Shown here in pieces: positions 15,017 to 22,496 of a stretch of DNA of 38,325 bases. The stretch is from assembly GCA_030837965.1 (NCBI GenBank), contig JAUTXP010000046.1:1-38325 (forward strand), read 5' to 3'. The position numbers and the translations under genes were made by a program. The first letter of the stretch is position 1. Every line of letters begins with the position of its first letter. This stretch comes from Acidimicrobiaceae bacterium. Lineage in GTDB: Bacteria; Actinomycetota; Acidimicrobiia; Acidimicrobiales; JAUTXP01. The notes below the pieces were generated by a model, which saw only the letters and a program-made list of their open reading frames with translations, was not told the DNA's origin and made no database searches.

Positions 15017-16374
15017 CGATCGCCGCCGCGGTGGCCGCCGTCGTGGGGGACGGCGCCGTGATCACCGACCCCGATGTGGCCGACGCCTATCGGCACGACC
15101 AGACGCCGATGCTCGACGCGGGCCGCCCTGCTGTCGTGTGCTTCGCCTCGTCCACGCAAGAGGTGGCCGCCGTCATGCGGATCGCATCGGAGACCCGCAC
15201 GCCCGTCGTCACCCGCGGCGCCGGCAGCGGGCTGGCGGGTGGGGCCAACGCGGTCGACGGCTGCATCGTGCTGGTCACCACCCGCATGGACCGGGTGCTC
15301 GAAGTCGACCCGCTCAACCAGCTCGCGCGCGTGCAGCCCGGCGTCCTCAACGCGGCCGTGAAGGCGGCCGCGGCCCAACACGGGTTGAGCTATCCGCCCG
15401 ACCCGGCCAGCTACGCCTTTTCCACCATCGGCGGGAACATCGCCACCAACGCGGGCGGGCTGTGCTGCGTGAAGTACGGCGTCACCGGCGATTACGTGCT
15501 GGGGTTGGAGGCCGTCTTGGCCGACGGCCGCGTGCTGCGCACGGGCCGGAGCACGGTGAAAGGCGTGGCCGGATACGACCTGACCTCATTGCTGGTGGGG
15601 TCCGAGGGCACGCTGGCCGTCATCACCGAGGCCACGCTGCGCCTGCGGCCCGCGCCGGGCCGCACCAGCACGATGGTCGCCGTGTTCCCGACCCTTGTCG
15701 CCGCGGGCCGGGCCGTGGTCGAGATCAGCCGAGCGGGCGTCGTCCCTTCACTGCTCGAATTGATGGACCACACGACGATCGTGGCCGTGGACGACTGGCA
15801 GCACATGGACCTCGACAGGGACGCGGCCGCGTTGCTGCTGGCCCAGTCCGACAGTGCCGACGGTGGAGGAACGGCGGCCATCGCCGCGGCCTGCTCGCAG
15901 GCGGGCGCCGACTTCGCGGTGGAGACCGACGACCCGGACGAGGGCGAGATGCTGCTGGCCGCCCGCCGCTTCGCGTATCCGGCGTTGGAGCGGCTCGGGG
16001 CCACGCTGTTGGACGACGTGTGCGTGCCTCGCAGTCGAATCCCCGAACTGGTCGAGGGCGTCGAGGACATCGCCCGCAGCCACGCCGTCACTGTGGGCAC
16101 GTTCGGCCACGCGGGCGACGGCAACCTGCATCCGACGTTCGTCTACGAACGGGGGAGCGAGGCGGCCGAGCAGGTCGTGCTTCGAGCCTTCGACGACGTG
16201 GTGCGACTGGCCCTCTCTCTGGGCGGCACCGTGTCGGGCGAGCACGGGATCGGGCTGTTGAAGCGGGGTCATCTGGCCGACGAGCTGGGCCCGGTCTCCG
16301 TCGACGTGCACCGGGCGGTCAAGGCTGCCTTCGACCCGCTGGGCATCCTCAACCCCGGCAAGTCCATCCCCTGA
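15013..16374 (+). CDS. FAD-linked oxidase, GlcD/D-2-hydroxyacid dehydrogenase type
   Basis: A 453-residue flavoprotein. The PCMH-type FAD-binding domain has VTRGAGSGLAGGAN (diphosphate loop) and STIGGNIATNAGGL with YGVTGDYVLGLE. The C-terminal FAD-oxidase domain has FGHAGDGNLHP and SGEHGIGLLKR, hallmarks of the GlcD/D-lactate dehydrogenase group. It likely oxidises a D-2-hydroxy acid to a 2-oxo acid. GTG 15013 overlaps the PhyH stop by 4 bases. The GlcE and GlcF partners of glycolate oxidase are not in the window, so it resembles the single-subunit dehydrogenases. Coupling to PhyH suggests sequential hydroxylation and oxidation; that order is inferred. Confidence 0.88.
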   Translation: MTIAAAVAAVVGDGAVITDPDVADAYRHDQTPMLDAGRPAVVCFASSTQEVAAVMRIASETRTPVVTRGAGSGLAGGANAVDGCIVLVTTRMDRVLEVDPLNQLARVQPGVLNAAVKAAAAQHGLSYPPDPASYAFSTIGGNIATNAGGLCCVKYGVTGDYVLGLEAVLADGRVLRTGRSTVKGVAGYDLTSLLVGSEGTLAVITEATLRLRPAPGRTSTMVAVFPTLVAAGRAVVEISRAGVVPSLLELMDHTTIVAVDDWQHMDLDRDAAALLLAQSDSADGGGTAAIAAACSQAGADFAVETDDPDEGEMLLAARRFAYPALERLGATLLDDVCVPRSRIPELVEGVEDIARSHAVTVGTFGHAGDGNLHPTFVYERGSEAAEQVVLRAFDDVVRLALSLGGTVSGEHGIGLLKRGHLADELGPVSVDVHRAVKAAFDPLGILNPGKSIP

Positions 16375-16446
16375 CCCGCCCCGCTCCCGCCGCAACTCGC
16401 CGGCTGGCCCCGCACCCCGCCTTGCCCGGCCCCCCACAACGGCGGA

Positions 16447-16489
16447 CTGGAGGACATGGCCTGCGGAAACCACAGGCCATGTCCTCCAG
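16447..16489. repeat. Dispersed 43-base palindrome, copy 2
   Basis: A perfect 17-bp stem: arms run 16447-16463 (CTGGAGGACATGGCCTG) and 16473-16489, with a 9-base loop. It matches copy 1 at 4560-4602 at about 42 of 49 positions including flanks, and both are followed by ACGGG. It lies between the FAD-oxidase stop and operator site 2, so it may terminate the upstream transcript. Confidence 0.8.
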
Positions 16490-16516
16490 ACGGGCTGTCG
16501 AGCGGCTTTCCAAATG

Positions 16517-16526
16517 TGGTATACCA
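16517..16526. promoter_or_regulatory. TGGTATACCA operator, site 2 (MlrC paralogue 1)
   Basis: The second perfect copy of the palindrome lies only 8 bases before the chosen start of the MlrC-like gene, where a bound repressor would cover the start region. Flanking bases (TG before, AT after) resemble site 1. Confidence 0.75.
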
Positions 16527-16534
16527 ATCTTGGC

Positions 16535-18019
16535 ATGACCATGCGGGTGGCCATCGGGGGGATCTGGCACGAGACCAACACGTTCGCGTCCACGGTGACG
16601 ACCGAGCGCGACTTCCGCCGATACCAGTTGGCCGAGGGCGAGGGCCTTCACGCATACGCGGGCGTGCGCAACGAGATCGGCGGCTTCCTGGCCGCGGGCG
16701 CGGACGCGGCCCACGGGTTCGAGGTCGTGCCCACGCTCTTCGCCGCAGCCGTGCCCAGCGGCCTGGTCGAGCGGGCCGCCTACGACGCCTTGAAGGGCCG
16801 GCTCCTGGGCCGCTTGGTTGACGCCGCCGCGGACGGCGGCCCGGTGGACGGCGTCCTGCTGGCCCTGCACGGCGCCATGGTCGTGGCCGGGATCGAGGAC
16901 CCCGAGGCCGACCTGGTCGCGGCTGTGCGCGCCGTGGTCGGTGACGTCCCCGTGGTGGCCACGCTCGACTTCCACGCCAACGTGTCGCCCGAGCTGTTCG
17001 AGTCCACGGACGCGTTGTTGGGCTACGACACCTACCCCCACGTCGACCCGTATGACCGGGCCGTGGAGGCGGGCCGACTGGTGGCGGCCATGGTCGAGCG
17101 GGCGGCGCGGCCGGCCAAGTCGTTCCGCAAGCTGGCCTTGGTGACCCCGCCCTTGGCCCAGGAGACGTCGGTCAGTCCCATGGCCGATGTCACCACTGAG
17201 ATGTGGCGGCGCGAGGCGGCCGACGGCATGGCGTGCATTACCACGTCGCCCGGCTTCGCCTACGCCGATGTGGCCCGGCTCGGCTTCTCGGTCGCCGCCT
17301 ACGCGTGGTCGGGCCAGGCCGCGGCCGACGAGGCCGCGGACGCGGTGGCCCAGGCCGCGTGGGACCGTCGACATCTGTTCACGGTCGACCACCTGGACCC
17401 GGCCGACGCGGTCGTGCAGGCCATGGCCGAGGCCGCCGGGCCCGTCGTGCTGGTCGATGTGGCCGACAACATCGGGGGCGGCTCACCCGGCGACGGGACG
17501 GTGCTGCTCGCGGAGCTGCTGGCCCGTCGTGCGCAGGGCGCAGTCGTCGTCGTGGCCGACCCAGAGGCAGTGGCCGCGGCCGTCGCCGCGGGCGTGGGGG
17601 CGACGGTCGACTTGATGGTGGGGGGCAAGATCGACCGCAGGCACGGCGACCCCGTCCCCATGCGCGCCACCGTGTGCTCGGTGAGCGCGGGCGAGTACGT
17701 GCACAGCGGCTCGTACATGACCGGCCAGCACGTGAGCATGGGGCGCACCGCGGTGGTGCGCTCGGGCGGCGTGGAGGTGGTGCTGACCGAGCGGGCCACC
17801 ATGCCCTTCGACACGGAGCAGCTCCGTTCGCAGGGCATCCACCCCGAGGCCTGCCGCATCATCGTGGCCAAGGCGGCCATCGCCTGGCGTGCCGCGTACG
17901 GTCAGATGGCGGTTCGGGCCATCGCCGTGAACACGCCTGGCGTCTGCACCAACGACCTGTCCGAGCTGGGCTACCGCAACGCCCCGGTCGACATGGTGCT
18001 GGCCCCCGTCCCCGCATGA
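16535..18019 (+). CDS. M81-family (MlrC-like) metallopeptidase, paralogue 1
   Basis: A 494-residue protein of the MlrC/M81 family, named for the zinc enzyme that degrades linearised microcystin; most relatives have unknown amide substrates. Motifs in order: GGIWHETNTF near the N-terminus, LALHGAMV, LDFHANVSPELF and YDTYPHVD, supplying Glu, His, Asp and His candidates for the metal site, then the C-terminal MlrC domain with DNIGGGSPGDGT and a GxYMTGxxVSMG segment. ATG 16535 is chosen; ATG 16541 is an alternative. It has its own operator (site 2). A second paralogue sits at 22497. It probably cleaves a small amide or peptide-like substrate in this pathway. Confidence 0.85.
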   Translation: MTMRVAIGGIWHETNTFASTVTTERDFRRYQLAEGEGLHAYAGVRNEIGGFLAAGADAAHGFEVVPTLFAAAVPSGLVERAAYDALKGRLLGRLVDAAADGGPVDGVLLALHGAMVVAGIEDPEADLVAAVRAVVGDVPVVATLDFHANVSPELFESTDALLGYDTYPHVDPYDRAVEAGRLVAAMVERAARPAKSFRKLALVTPPLAQETSVSPMADVTTEMWRREAADGMACITTSPGFAYADVARLGFSVAAYAWSGQAAADEAADAVAQAAWDRRHLFTVDHLDPADAVVQAMAEAAGPVVLVDVADNIGGGSPGDGTVLLAELLARRAQGAVVVVADPEAVAAAVAAGVGATVDLMVGGKIDRRHGDPVPMRATVCSVSAGEYVHSGSYMTGQHVSMGRTAVVRSGGVEVVLTERATMPFDTEQLRSQGIHPEACRIIVAKAAIAWRAAYGQMAVRAIAVNTPGVCTNDLSELGYRNAPVDMVLAPVPA

Positions 18020-18098
18020 CGCTCACGGGGCGCGGGGCTGGACGAGGCCGACCAACGTCCCCCTCCGGCTGAGCCTGTTGGCCCCCGTCGCGCGGCCG

Positions 18099-18108
18099 TG
18101 GTATACCA
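18099..18108. promoter_or_regulatory. TGGTATACCA operator, site 3 (aminotransferase operon)
   Basis: The third perfect copy lies 30 bases before the aminotransferase start. Flanks are CG before and AG after. The distance to the start is nearly the same as for site 1. Confidence 0.75.
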
Positions 18109-18138
18109 AGGTGTGCCCCGAAGAGAGCGAGCGCCTTC

Positions 18139-19440
18139 GTGACGTCCTTTGAAGCATCCCGCCGCCGCGTCGAGGAAGGCGCGGCCTGGCTGACCCATGG
18201 AGTGGGAAGCGACTTCCGACTCGGCATGTCGCCCCACCCTCTCGTGATCGAGCGGGCCGAGGGGCCGTACCTGTTCGACGCCGACGGCAACCGGCTCATC
18301 GACTACTACCTCGGGATGGGCCCGATGGTGCTGGGCCATCGGCCCGCAGAGGTGGTGGACGCGGTGGTCGCCGCTCTCGGGCGGGGTGTGCTGGTGGCGG
18401 GGCAGACCGACCTCGAGTACGAGGCGGCCCGGCTCGTCACCGAGATGGTGCCGTGCGCCGAGTCGGTGCGCTTCGGGTCTTCGGGCAGCGAGGTCGTGCA
18501 CGCCGCCCTGCGGTTGGCGCGCGGCGTCACCGGGCGCCAGACAGTGGTCAAGTTCGAGGGCCACTACCACGGCTGGTTCGACACCATCTTGTGGAGCACG
18601 GCCCCTTCGCTGGACGAGGCCGGGCCGCGTGAGACGCCTCACCGCGTGGCGGGCAGCGCGGGCCAGGACCCGGCCGCGGGGGAGCACGTGGACGTGCTGG
18701 CGTGGAACGACTTGGACCTGTTGGCCGCCCGCGTGGAGCGGGGCGACGTGGCCGCGGTGATCATGGAGGCGGCCATGTGCAACACCAGCGCGGTGCCGCC
18801 TGCGCCGGGCTACTTGGAAGGCGTGCGCGAGCTGTGCGACCGCACCGGGACGATCCTGATCTTCGACGAGGTCATTACCGGCTTTCGGCTGGCGCCGGGT
18901 GGGGCCCAGGAGCTGTTGGGCGTGACTCCGGACCTGGCCACCTTCGGCAAGGCCTTGGCCAGTGGCTTCCCCATCGCCGCGCTGGCGGGTCGACGCGACC
19001 TGATGGAGCAGCTCAGTCGGGCCGCGGGGGGCACGGTCATGCACGCGGGGACGTACAACGGCGGCCTGCCCGTCGCCGCGGCAACGGTGGCCACGTTGCA
19101 GGCGCTGCGTCAGCCTTCGGTGTTCGGCTCGTTGGCCGCCGCGGGCGAGCGGCTGCGGTCGGGCATCACGTCGGCGTTGGCGCAGTCGGGCATCCCGTTT
19201 CGAGTGCAGGGCTGGCCCCAGGTCTTCCACGTCGCACTGGGCACGTCCGACCCGATCACGGACTACCGCACCTCGCTGGCTGCGGACAAGGGGCTGTACG
19301 TCAAGCTGTGCACGGCGTTGCTGGAGCGCGGCGTTCGGGCCTTGGAGCGGGGGGCGTGGTTCGTGTCCACGACACACGACGACGCTGTGATCGACGAGAC
19401 GGTCGCCGCCTTCGAGGACGCGCTGGCGGTCGTGGCGTGA
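18139..19440 (+). CDS. Class III PLP aminotransferase, glutamate-1-semialdehyde-aminomutase-like
   Basis: A 433-residue fold-type I PLP enzyme. It shows the early YLFDADGNRLIDYYLGMGPM segment, a GSSGSEVVHAALRLAR phosphate region, FEGHYHGWFDTILW, Asp243 in IFDEVITGFR (binds the pyridine nitrogen) and Schiff-base Lys271 in TFGKALASGFP. This matches the GSA-aminomutase branch of class III, but the setting in a regulated catabolic island, without other heme genes, argues against a hemL role. It probably moves or transfers an amino group in the pathway. The GTG start fits; operator site 3 lies upstream. It is followed after 30 bases by the dehydratase-like gene. Confidence 0.88.
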   Translation: MTSFEASRRRVEEGAAWLTHGVGSDFRLGMSPHPLVIERAEGPYLFDADGNRLIDYYLGMGPMVLGHRPAEVVDAVVAALGRGVLVAGQTDLEYEAARLVTEMVPCAESVRFGSSGSEVVHAALRLARGVTGRQTVVKFEGHYHGWFDTILWSTAPSLDEAGPRETPHRVAGSAGQDPAAGEHVDVLAWNDLDLLAARVERGDVAAVIMEAAMCNTSAVPPAPGYLEGVRELCDRTGTILIFDEVITGFRLAPGGAQELLGVTPDLATFGKALASGFPIAALAGRRDLMEQLSRAAGGTVMHAGTYNGGLPVAAATVATLQALRQPSVFGSLAAAGERLRSGITSALAQSGIPFRVQGWPQVFHVALGTSDPITDYRTSLAADKGLYVKLCTALLERGVRALERGAWFVSTTHDDAVIDETVAAFEDALAVVA

Positions 19441-19476
19441 AGTGGGTTGTGGCGTGAAGGCGGTCGTGGCGTGAAG
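19429..19476 (+). repeat. Three tandem 14-base repeats at a stop/start junction
   Basis: GTCGTGGCGTGAAG occurs at 19429-19442 and 19463-19476, with GTTGTGGCGTGAAG at 19446-19459, giving a 17-base period. Copy 1 contains the aminotransferase stop TGA; copy 3 contains the GTG start of the next gene. Each copy carries a potential stop and start, so slippage or duplication may have remodelled the coupling. Confidence 0.85.
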
Positions 19477-20679
19477 ATCGTCGACGTTCGGGTCACCCCC
19501 GTCTACGTGCCCATGCGCCACCCGCTGCGGTGGTCGTTCGGCGTTGAGCCGGGGCTGACCCGCTGTGTGGTGGAACTGGTGACGGACGAGGGCATCGTCG
19601 GGCTGGGCGAGTCCAACGGCGGGCGGGGGCTGGCCGAGGCCATCGTCGAGGCCAAGCCCTTGTTCATCGGCATGGACCCGCTCGACGTCAGCAGGCTGGC
19701 CCAGCGGTTCGGGTTCTACCGGGTCACCAGCGAGCAGCTCGCCCGCTCGGCCCAGTTGAAGCTGGCGGGCGCGGCCATCGAGATGGCGTGCTGGGACATC
19801 GTCGGCAAGATGCTGGGCAAGCGCTGCGGCGACCTGTGGGGCGGGATCGACCGCGAGCAGGTGGAGTTCGCGGCCTACGTGTTCTACCGCTACGAGTCGA
19901 TGGAGCGCGAGGGCGGCTACAGCGATCCGCAGGCCGTGGCCGACCTCACCGTCGAGCTCATCGAGGAGCATGGCTTTCGGGACGTGAAGCTGAAGAACGG
20001 CGTGCTCGAGCCGTCGTTGGAGATCGACACGGTCCGGCGCATGCGGGACACGGCCGGGGCGCGGATGCGTGAGCTGCGCGTCGACCCGAACCAGGCCTGG
20101 TCGGTCGAGACGTCGATCCGCGTGCTGCGCAAGCTCGATCGGTACGACATCGAGTTCTGCGAGGACCCGACGTGGGGGATCGAGGGCATGGGGCTGGTGC
20201 GCCAGAGCCAGCCCATCCCGCTGGCCACCAACATGTGCTGTATCAGCTTCGAGCAGATCCCGCTGGTGGTCAGGGCCCGGGCCTTGGACGTCATTCTGGG
20301 CGACATGCACTTCTGGGGCGGGCCGACCCCGCTCATGCAGTTGGCCAAGGTGTGCGAGACGTTCAACCTCGGGCTGAGCCTGCACAGCGACCGGGAGCTG
20401 GGCATCTCAACCGCGGCCATCCTGCACCTGGCCGCGGCCCAGCCCATGGTGAGCCACGCCATCGACTCGCACCTGCCCGAGCAGACGGGCGACGTCATCA
20501 CCGAGCCGATGGTGTTCAAGGACGGCTGCCTGCCCGTGCCTACCGGGCCGGGGCTGGGTGTGGAGCTGGACAGGGACGAGTTGGAGCGCTGGCACCGGCT
20601 GTACTTGGAGGTCGGCGAGCGCGATGAGTTCCAAGACGAGGCCCGCTCGGGCTGGCGCCCCCACCTCCCCCTCTGGTGA
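19471..20679 (+). CDS. Enolase-superfamily acid-sugar dehydratase, glucarate-dehydratase-type
   Basis: A 402-residue member of the enolase superfamily. The barrel carries Lys173-x-Lys175 (VKLKNG), Asp205 and Asn207 (VDPNQAW), Glu231 (CEDPTWG), Asn254 (ATNM), Asp278 (GDMHFWGG) and His305 (LHSDRE). Asp-Glu-Asn as metal ligands, with a KxK base and an Asp-His dyad, is the glucarate-dehydratase layout; the spacings Glu-Asn (23) and Asn-Asp (24) equal those I recall for E. coli GlucD. It likely dehydrates an aldaric or related polyhydroxy acid. The length is somewhat below GlucD (about 446). GTG 19471 is chosen within a triple repeat; an upstream start is possible. It is probably cotranscribed with the aminotransferase. 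Confidence 0.85.
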   Translation: MKIVDVRVTPVYVPMRHPLRWSFGVEPGLTRCVVELVTDEGIVGLGESNGGRGLAEAIVEAKPLFIGMDPLDVSRLAQRFGFYRVTSEQLARSAQLKLAGAAIEMACWDIVGKMLGKRCGDLWGGIDREQVEFAAYVFYRYESMEREGGYSDPQAVADLTVELIEEHGFRDVKLKNGVLEPSLEIDTVRRMRDTAGARMRELRVDPNQAWSVETSIRVLRKLDRYDIEFCEDPTWGIEGMGLVRQSQPIPLATNMCCISFEQIPLVVRARALDVILGDMHFWGGPTPLMQLAKVCETFNLGLSLHSDRELGISTAAILHLAAAQPMVSHAIDSHLPEQTGDVITEPMVFKDGCLPVPTGPGLGVELDRDELERWHRLYLEVGERDEFQDEARSGWRPHLPLW

Positions 20680-20693
20680 ACCCCACCCCCTCG

Positions 20694-20728
20694 AACTTTT
20701 CCACAGCAACAGGTGCTGTGGAAAAGTT
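20694..20728. repeat. Dispersed 15-bp-stem hairpin, copy B
   Basis: Arms AACTTTTCCACAGCA (20694-20708) and TGCTGTGGAAAAGTT (20714-20728) pair perfectly around ACAGG. Compared with copy A the second pair of the stem is A-T instead of T-A, so pairing is kept. The left flank CCCCCTCGA matches the reverse complement of copy A's right flank, so the two lie in opposite orientation. This copy sits exactly between two convergent genes, as expected for a bidirectional terminator. Confidence 0.85.
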
Positions 20729-20734
20729 GGGATA

Positions 20735-21583
20735 TCAGCCCGCGTAGGGGTGGGCGGGGCGGCCGACAGGGCCGGGAGTACAGGCGAAGACGCCGCCCGC
20801 GTGGGGCTCCGCGGCCAACGCCTCGGGCGACAGGCCCGCGGCCGCGGTGGTGATGTAGAGCACGTCCAGCCCAGGCCCGCCAAAGGCGCAACTGGCGGCC
20901 TGCGACACCGGCACGCGAACGACGGTGTCGAGCGCGCCGTCGGCCGTGTACCGGTGCACGGCCCCGCCGCCCCACAGCGCGACCCACACCGCGCCCTCGC
21001 TGTCGACCGTGAGCCCGTCGGGCAGCACCTCGTCGGGCACGGTGACCCACGGTCGTCTGCCCGTCATCTCGCCGGTGTCCGGGTCGAAGTCGAAGGCGTC
21101 GATGCGATGCGTGGGGCTGTCGATGTAGTACATCGTGCGCCCGTCCAGGCTCCAGTCCAGCCCGTTGGGGATGGTCAGTCCGTCCAGCCGAACGGCCACG
21201 GAGCCGTCCGCCTCGACGCATACCAGCCTGCCCGCACCCGGCGCGGCGCCGTCGTCCATGAGCCCGGCCCACACCCGCCCGGCCCCGTCGCACTTGCCGT
21301 CGTTCAAGCGGGTGCCAGGCTCGTCCGCGCCCAGCGGGACGACCAGCGCGCCCGAGGCCAAGTCGTACAGCCCGCCCACGGCGCCGACGACGAACCCGCC
21401 GCCCGCTCTCGGCACCACGAACCCGACGGCCCGGCCCATCGACACGGGCTGGTCGCCGGCTCCGTAGACCAGCCCGGCAGGGATGTCGACCCAGCGAAGA
21501 ACGCCGCCGTCCGCGTCCCACAACGGCCCCTCGCCCACTTCGGCGTGGGCATCGAGCACGAGGTCGGCGTCCAGGGTTCGCAT
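20735..21583 (-). CDS. SMP-30/gluconolactonase-family lactonase
   Basis: A 282-residue six-bladed beta-propeller of the SMP-30/regucalcin family. Metal-site residues are Glu18 (VGEGPLW), Asn140 (IPNGLDWS) and Asp189 (LPDGLTVD), with Asn94 (RLNDGKCD) as the substrate-binding residue, all expected for an active sugar lactonase. It would open an aldono- or aldarolactone to the free acid, which fits a neighbouring acid-sugar dehydratase. ATG 21583 starts 6 bases after the gntR stop, so the two share a transcript and the gene should respond to operator site 4. No signal peptide; cytosolic. Confidence 0.9.
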   Translation of the reverse strand: MRTLDADLVLDAHAEVGEGPLWDADGGVLRWVDIPAGLVYGAGDQPVSMGRAVGFVVPRAGGGFVVGAVGGLYDLASGALVVPLGADEPGTRLNDGKCDGAGRVWAGLMDDGAAPGAGRLVCVEADGSVAVRLDGLTIPNGLDWSLDGRTMYYIDSPTHRIDAFDFDPDTGEMTGRRPWVTVPDEVLPDGLTVDSEGAVWVALWGGGAVHRYTADGALDTVVRVPVSQAASCAFGGPGLDVLYITTAAAGLSPEALAAEPHAGGVFACTPGPVGRPAHPYAG

Positions 21584-21589
21584 CGAAGC

Positions 21590-22339
21590 TCAGCTCGCGG
21601 ACGGCGCGGTGGCGAGCGGGGCCGGAGCGGGCGAGTCCTCTTCGGCGGCGAAGGCGTCGGGCAGGCGTCGGGCCAGGTCGCCGAACAGCTCGGTGGCCGA
21701 TCGGATGTGGCCGCGCATGGCCGCTTCGGCTCGGTCGGCGTCCGCGGCCTTGACCGCGGCCAGGATCTCCGCGTGCTGCTTCACGCTGCGCCGCATGGCC
21801 GTGCGTCCGGGCGGCTCCAAGTACCGCGGTCGGTTGATGTGGACCCACGCCTTGCGCAGCGGCTCCATGGCCCGCTCGTTCCCTGACGCCTCGGCCAAGG
21901 CCAGGTGGAACTGCTCGTCCGCCTCCAGGAACGGGCGCGGGTCGGTGCCCCTCGATGAACTGCGCATGACGGCGACCAGCTCCTCCAGCCTGCGCACGTC
22001 GACGGCCAGACCGCTCTCCAACGTCAAACGCACCAGCGCCACTTCGAGCGCGATGCGGACCTCGAGGTTGTCCTGGATGTCGGGCAGGTCGATGCGCGTG
22101 ATCTGGACCCCTCGCCGGCCGACGCTGACCAACAGCCCCTCCAAAGCCAGTCGGTGCAAGGCCTGTCGGAACGGGGTGCGGCTCATGCCCAGGGCGGCCG
22201 AGGCCTCCCGCTCGTTGAGCCAGGAGCCGGGCTGAAGCTCACAACGCTCGATGCGGTCCGAGAGGAACGCGTACGCATGGTCGCTCAGGTGCAGCCCGCC
22301 GCCGCCGTCTTCAGGGTCTGCAGCCGAGCTCCTCGTCAC
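21590..22339 (-). CDS. GntR-family (FCD/FadR subgroup) regulator of the island
   Basis: A 249-residue regulator. The N-terminal winged helix (about residues 15-85) has LSDRIERCELQPGSWLNERE, AALGMSRTPFRQALHRLALEG and a GRRGVQIT wing. The C-terminal FCD domain (about 95-225) is helical with ADEQFHLALAEASGNERA and KQHAEILAAVKAADADRAE, whose Asp/His residues often hold a metal and an organic-acid ligand. GTG 22339 is the only start that fits between the operator and the HTH. It is divergent from the second MlrC gene with site 4 between them. It most likely represses all units carrying TGGTATACCA, including itself, until a pathway acid binds. Confidence 0.88.
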   Translation of the reverse strand: MTRSSAADPEDGGGGLHLSDHAYAFLSDRIERCELQPGSWLNEREASAALGMSRTPFRQALHRLALEGLLVSVGRRGVQITRIDLPDIQDNLEVRIALEVALVRLTLESGLAVDVRRLEELVAVMRSSSRGTDPRPFLEADEQFHLALAEASGNERAMEPLRKAWVHINRPRYLEPPGRTAMRRSVKQHAEILAAVKAADADRAEAAMRGHIRSATELFGDLARRLPDAFAAEEDSPAPAPLATAPSAS

Positions 22340-22397
22340 CGGGGGGAAGGTAGCGGGCCACGGGTGAAAGGCCCGCCTTGCCCAGTGTGTCCGGGCC

Positions 22398-22407
22398 TGG
22401 TATACCA
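22398..22407. promoter_or_regulatory. TGGTATACCA operator, site 4 (gntR / MlrC paralogue 2)
   Basis: The fourth perfect copy lies in the divergent region, 58 bases from the gntR start and 89 bases from the second MlrC start. One site can control both directions and gives the regulator autoregulation. Confidence 0.75.
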
Positions 22408-22496
22408 AGAGCAGGCAAGGGCTCGCCGACGCCGAAAACGGCGGCGGCGGAAGGAACGCTTCGGGGCCCACCCCCTCTCGGAAGGCCAATCGGCAC

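Noticed and set aside
15013-16374. Glycolate oxidase subunit GlcD in the strict sense
   Set aside because: GlcE and GlcF partners are absent from the window; the single flavoprotein fits a broader D-2-hydroxyacid dehydrogenase call.
18139-19440. hemL (heme biosynthesis glutamate-1-semialdehyde aminomutase)
   Set aside because: Sequence motifs fit the branch, but there are no heme genes nearby and the gene carries the catabolic operator; a paralogous role is more likely.
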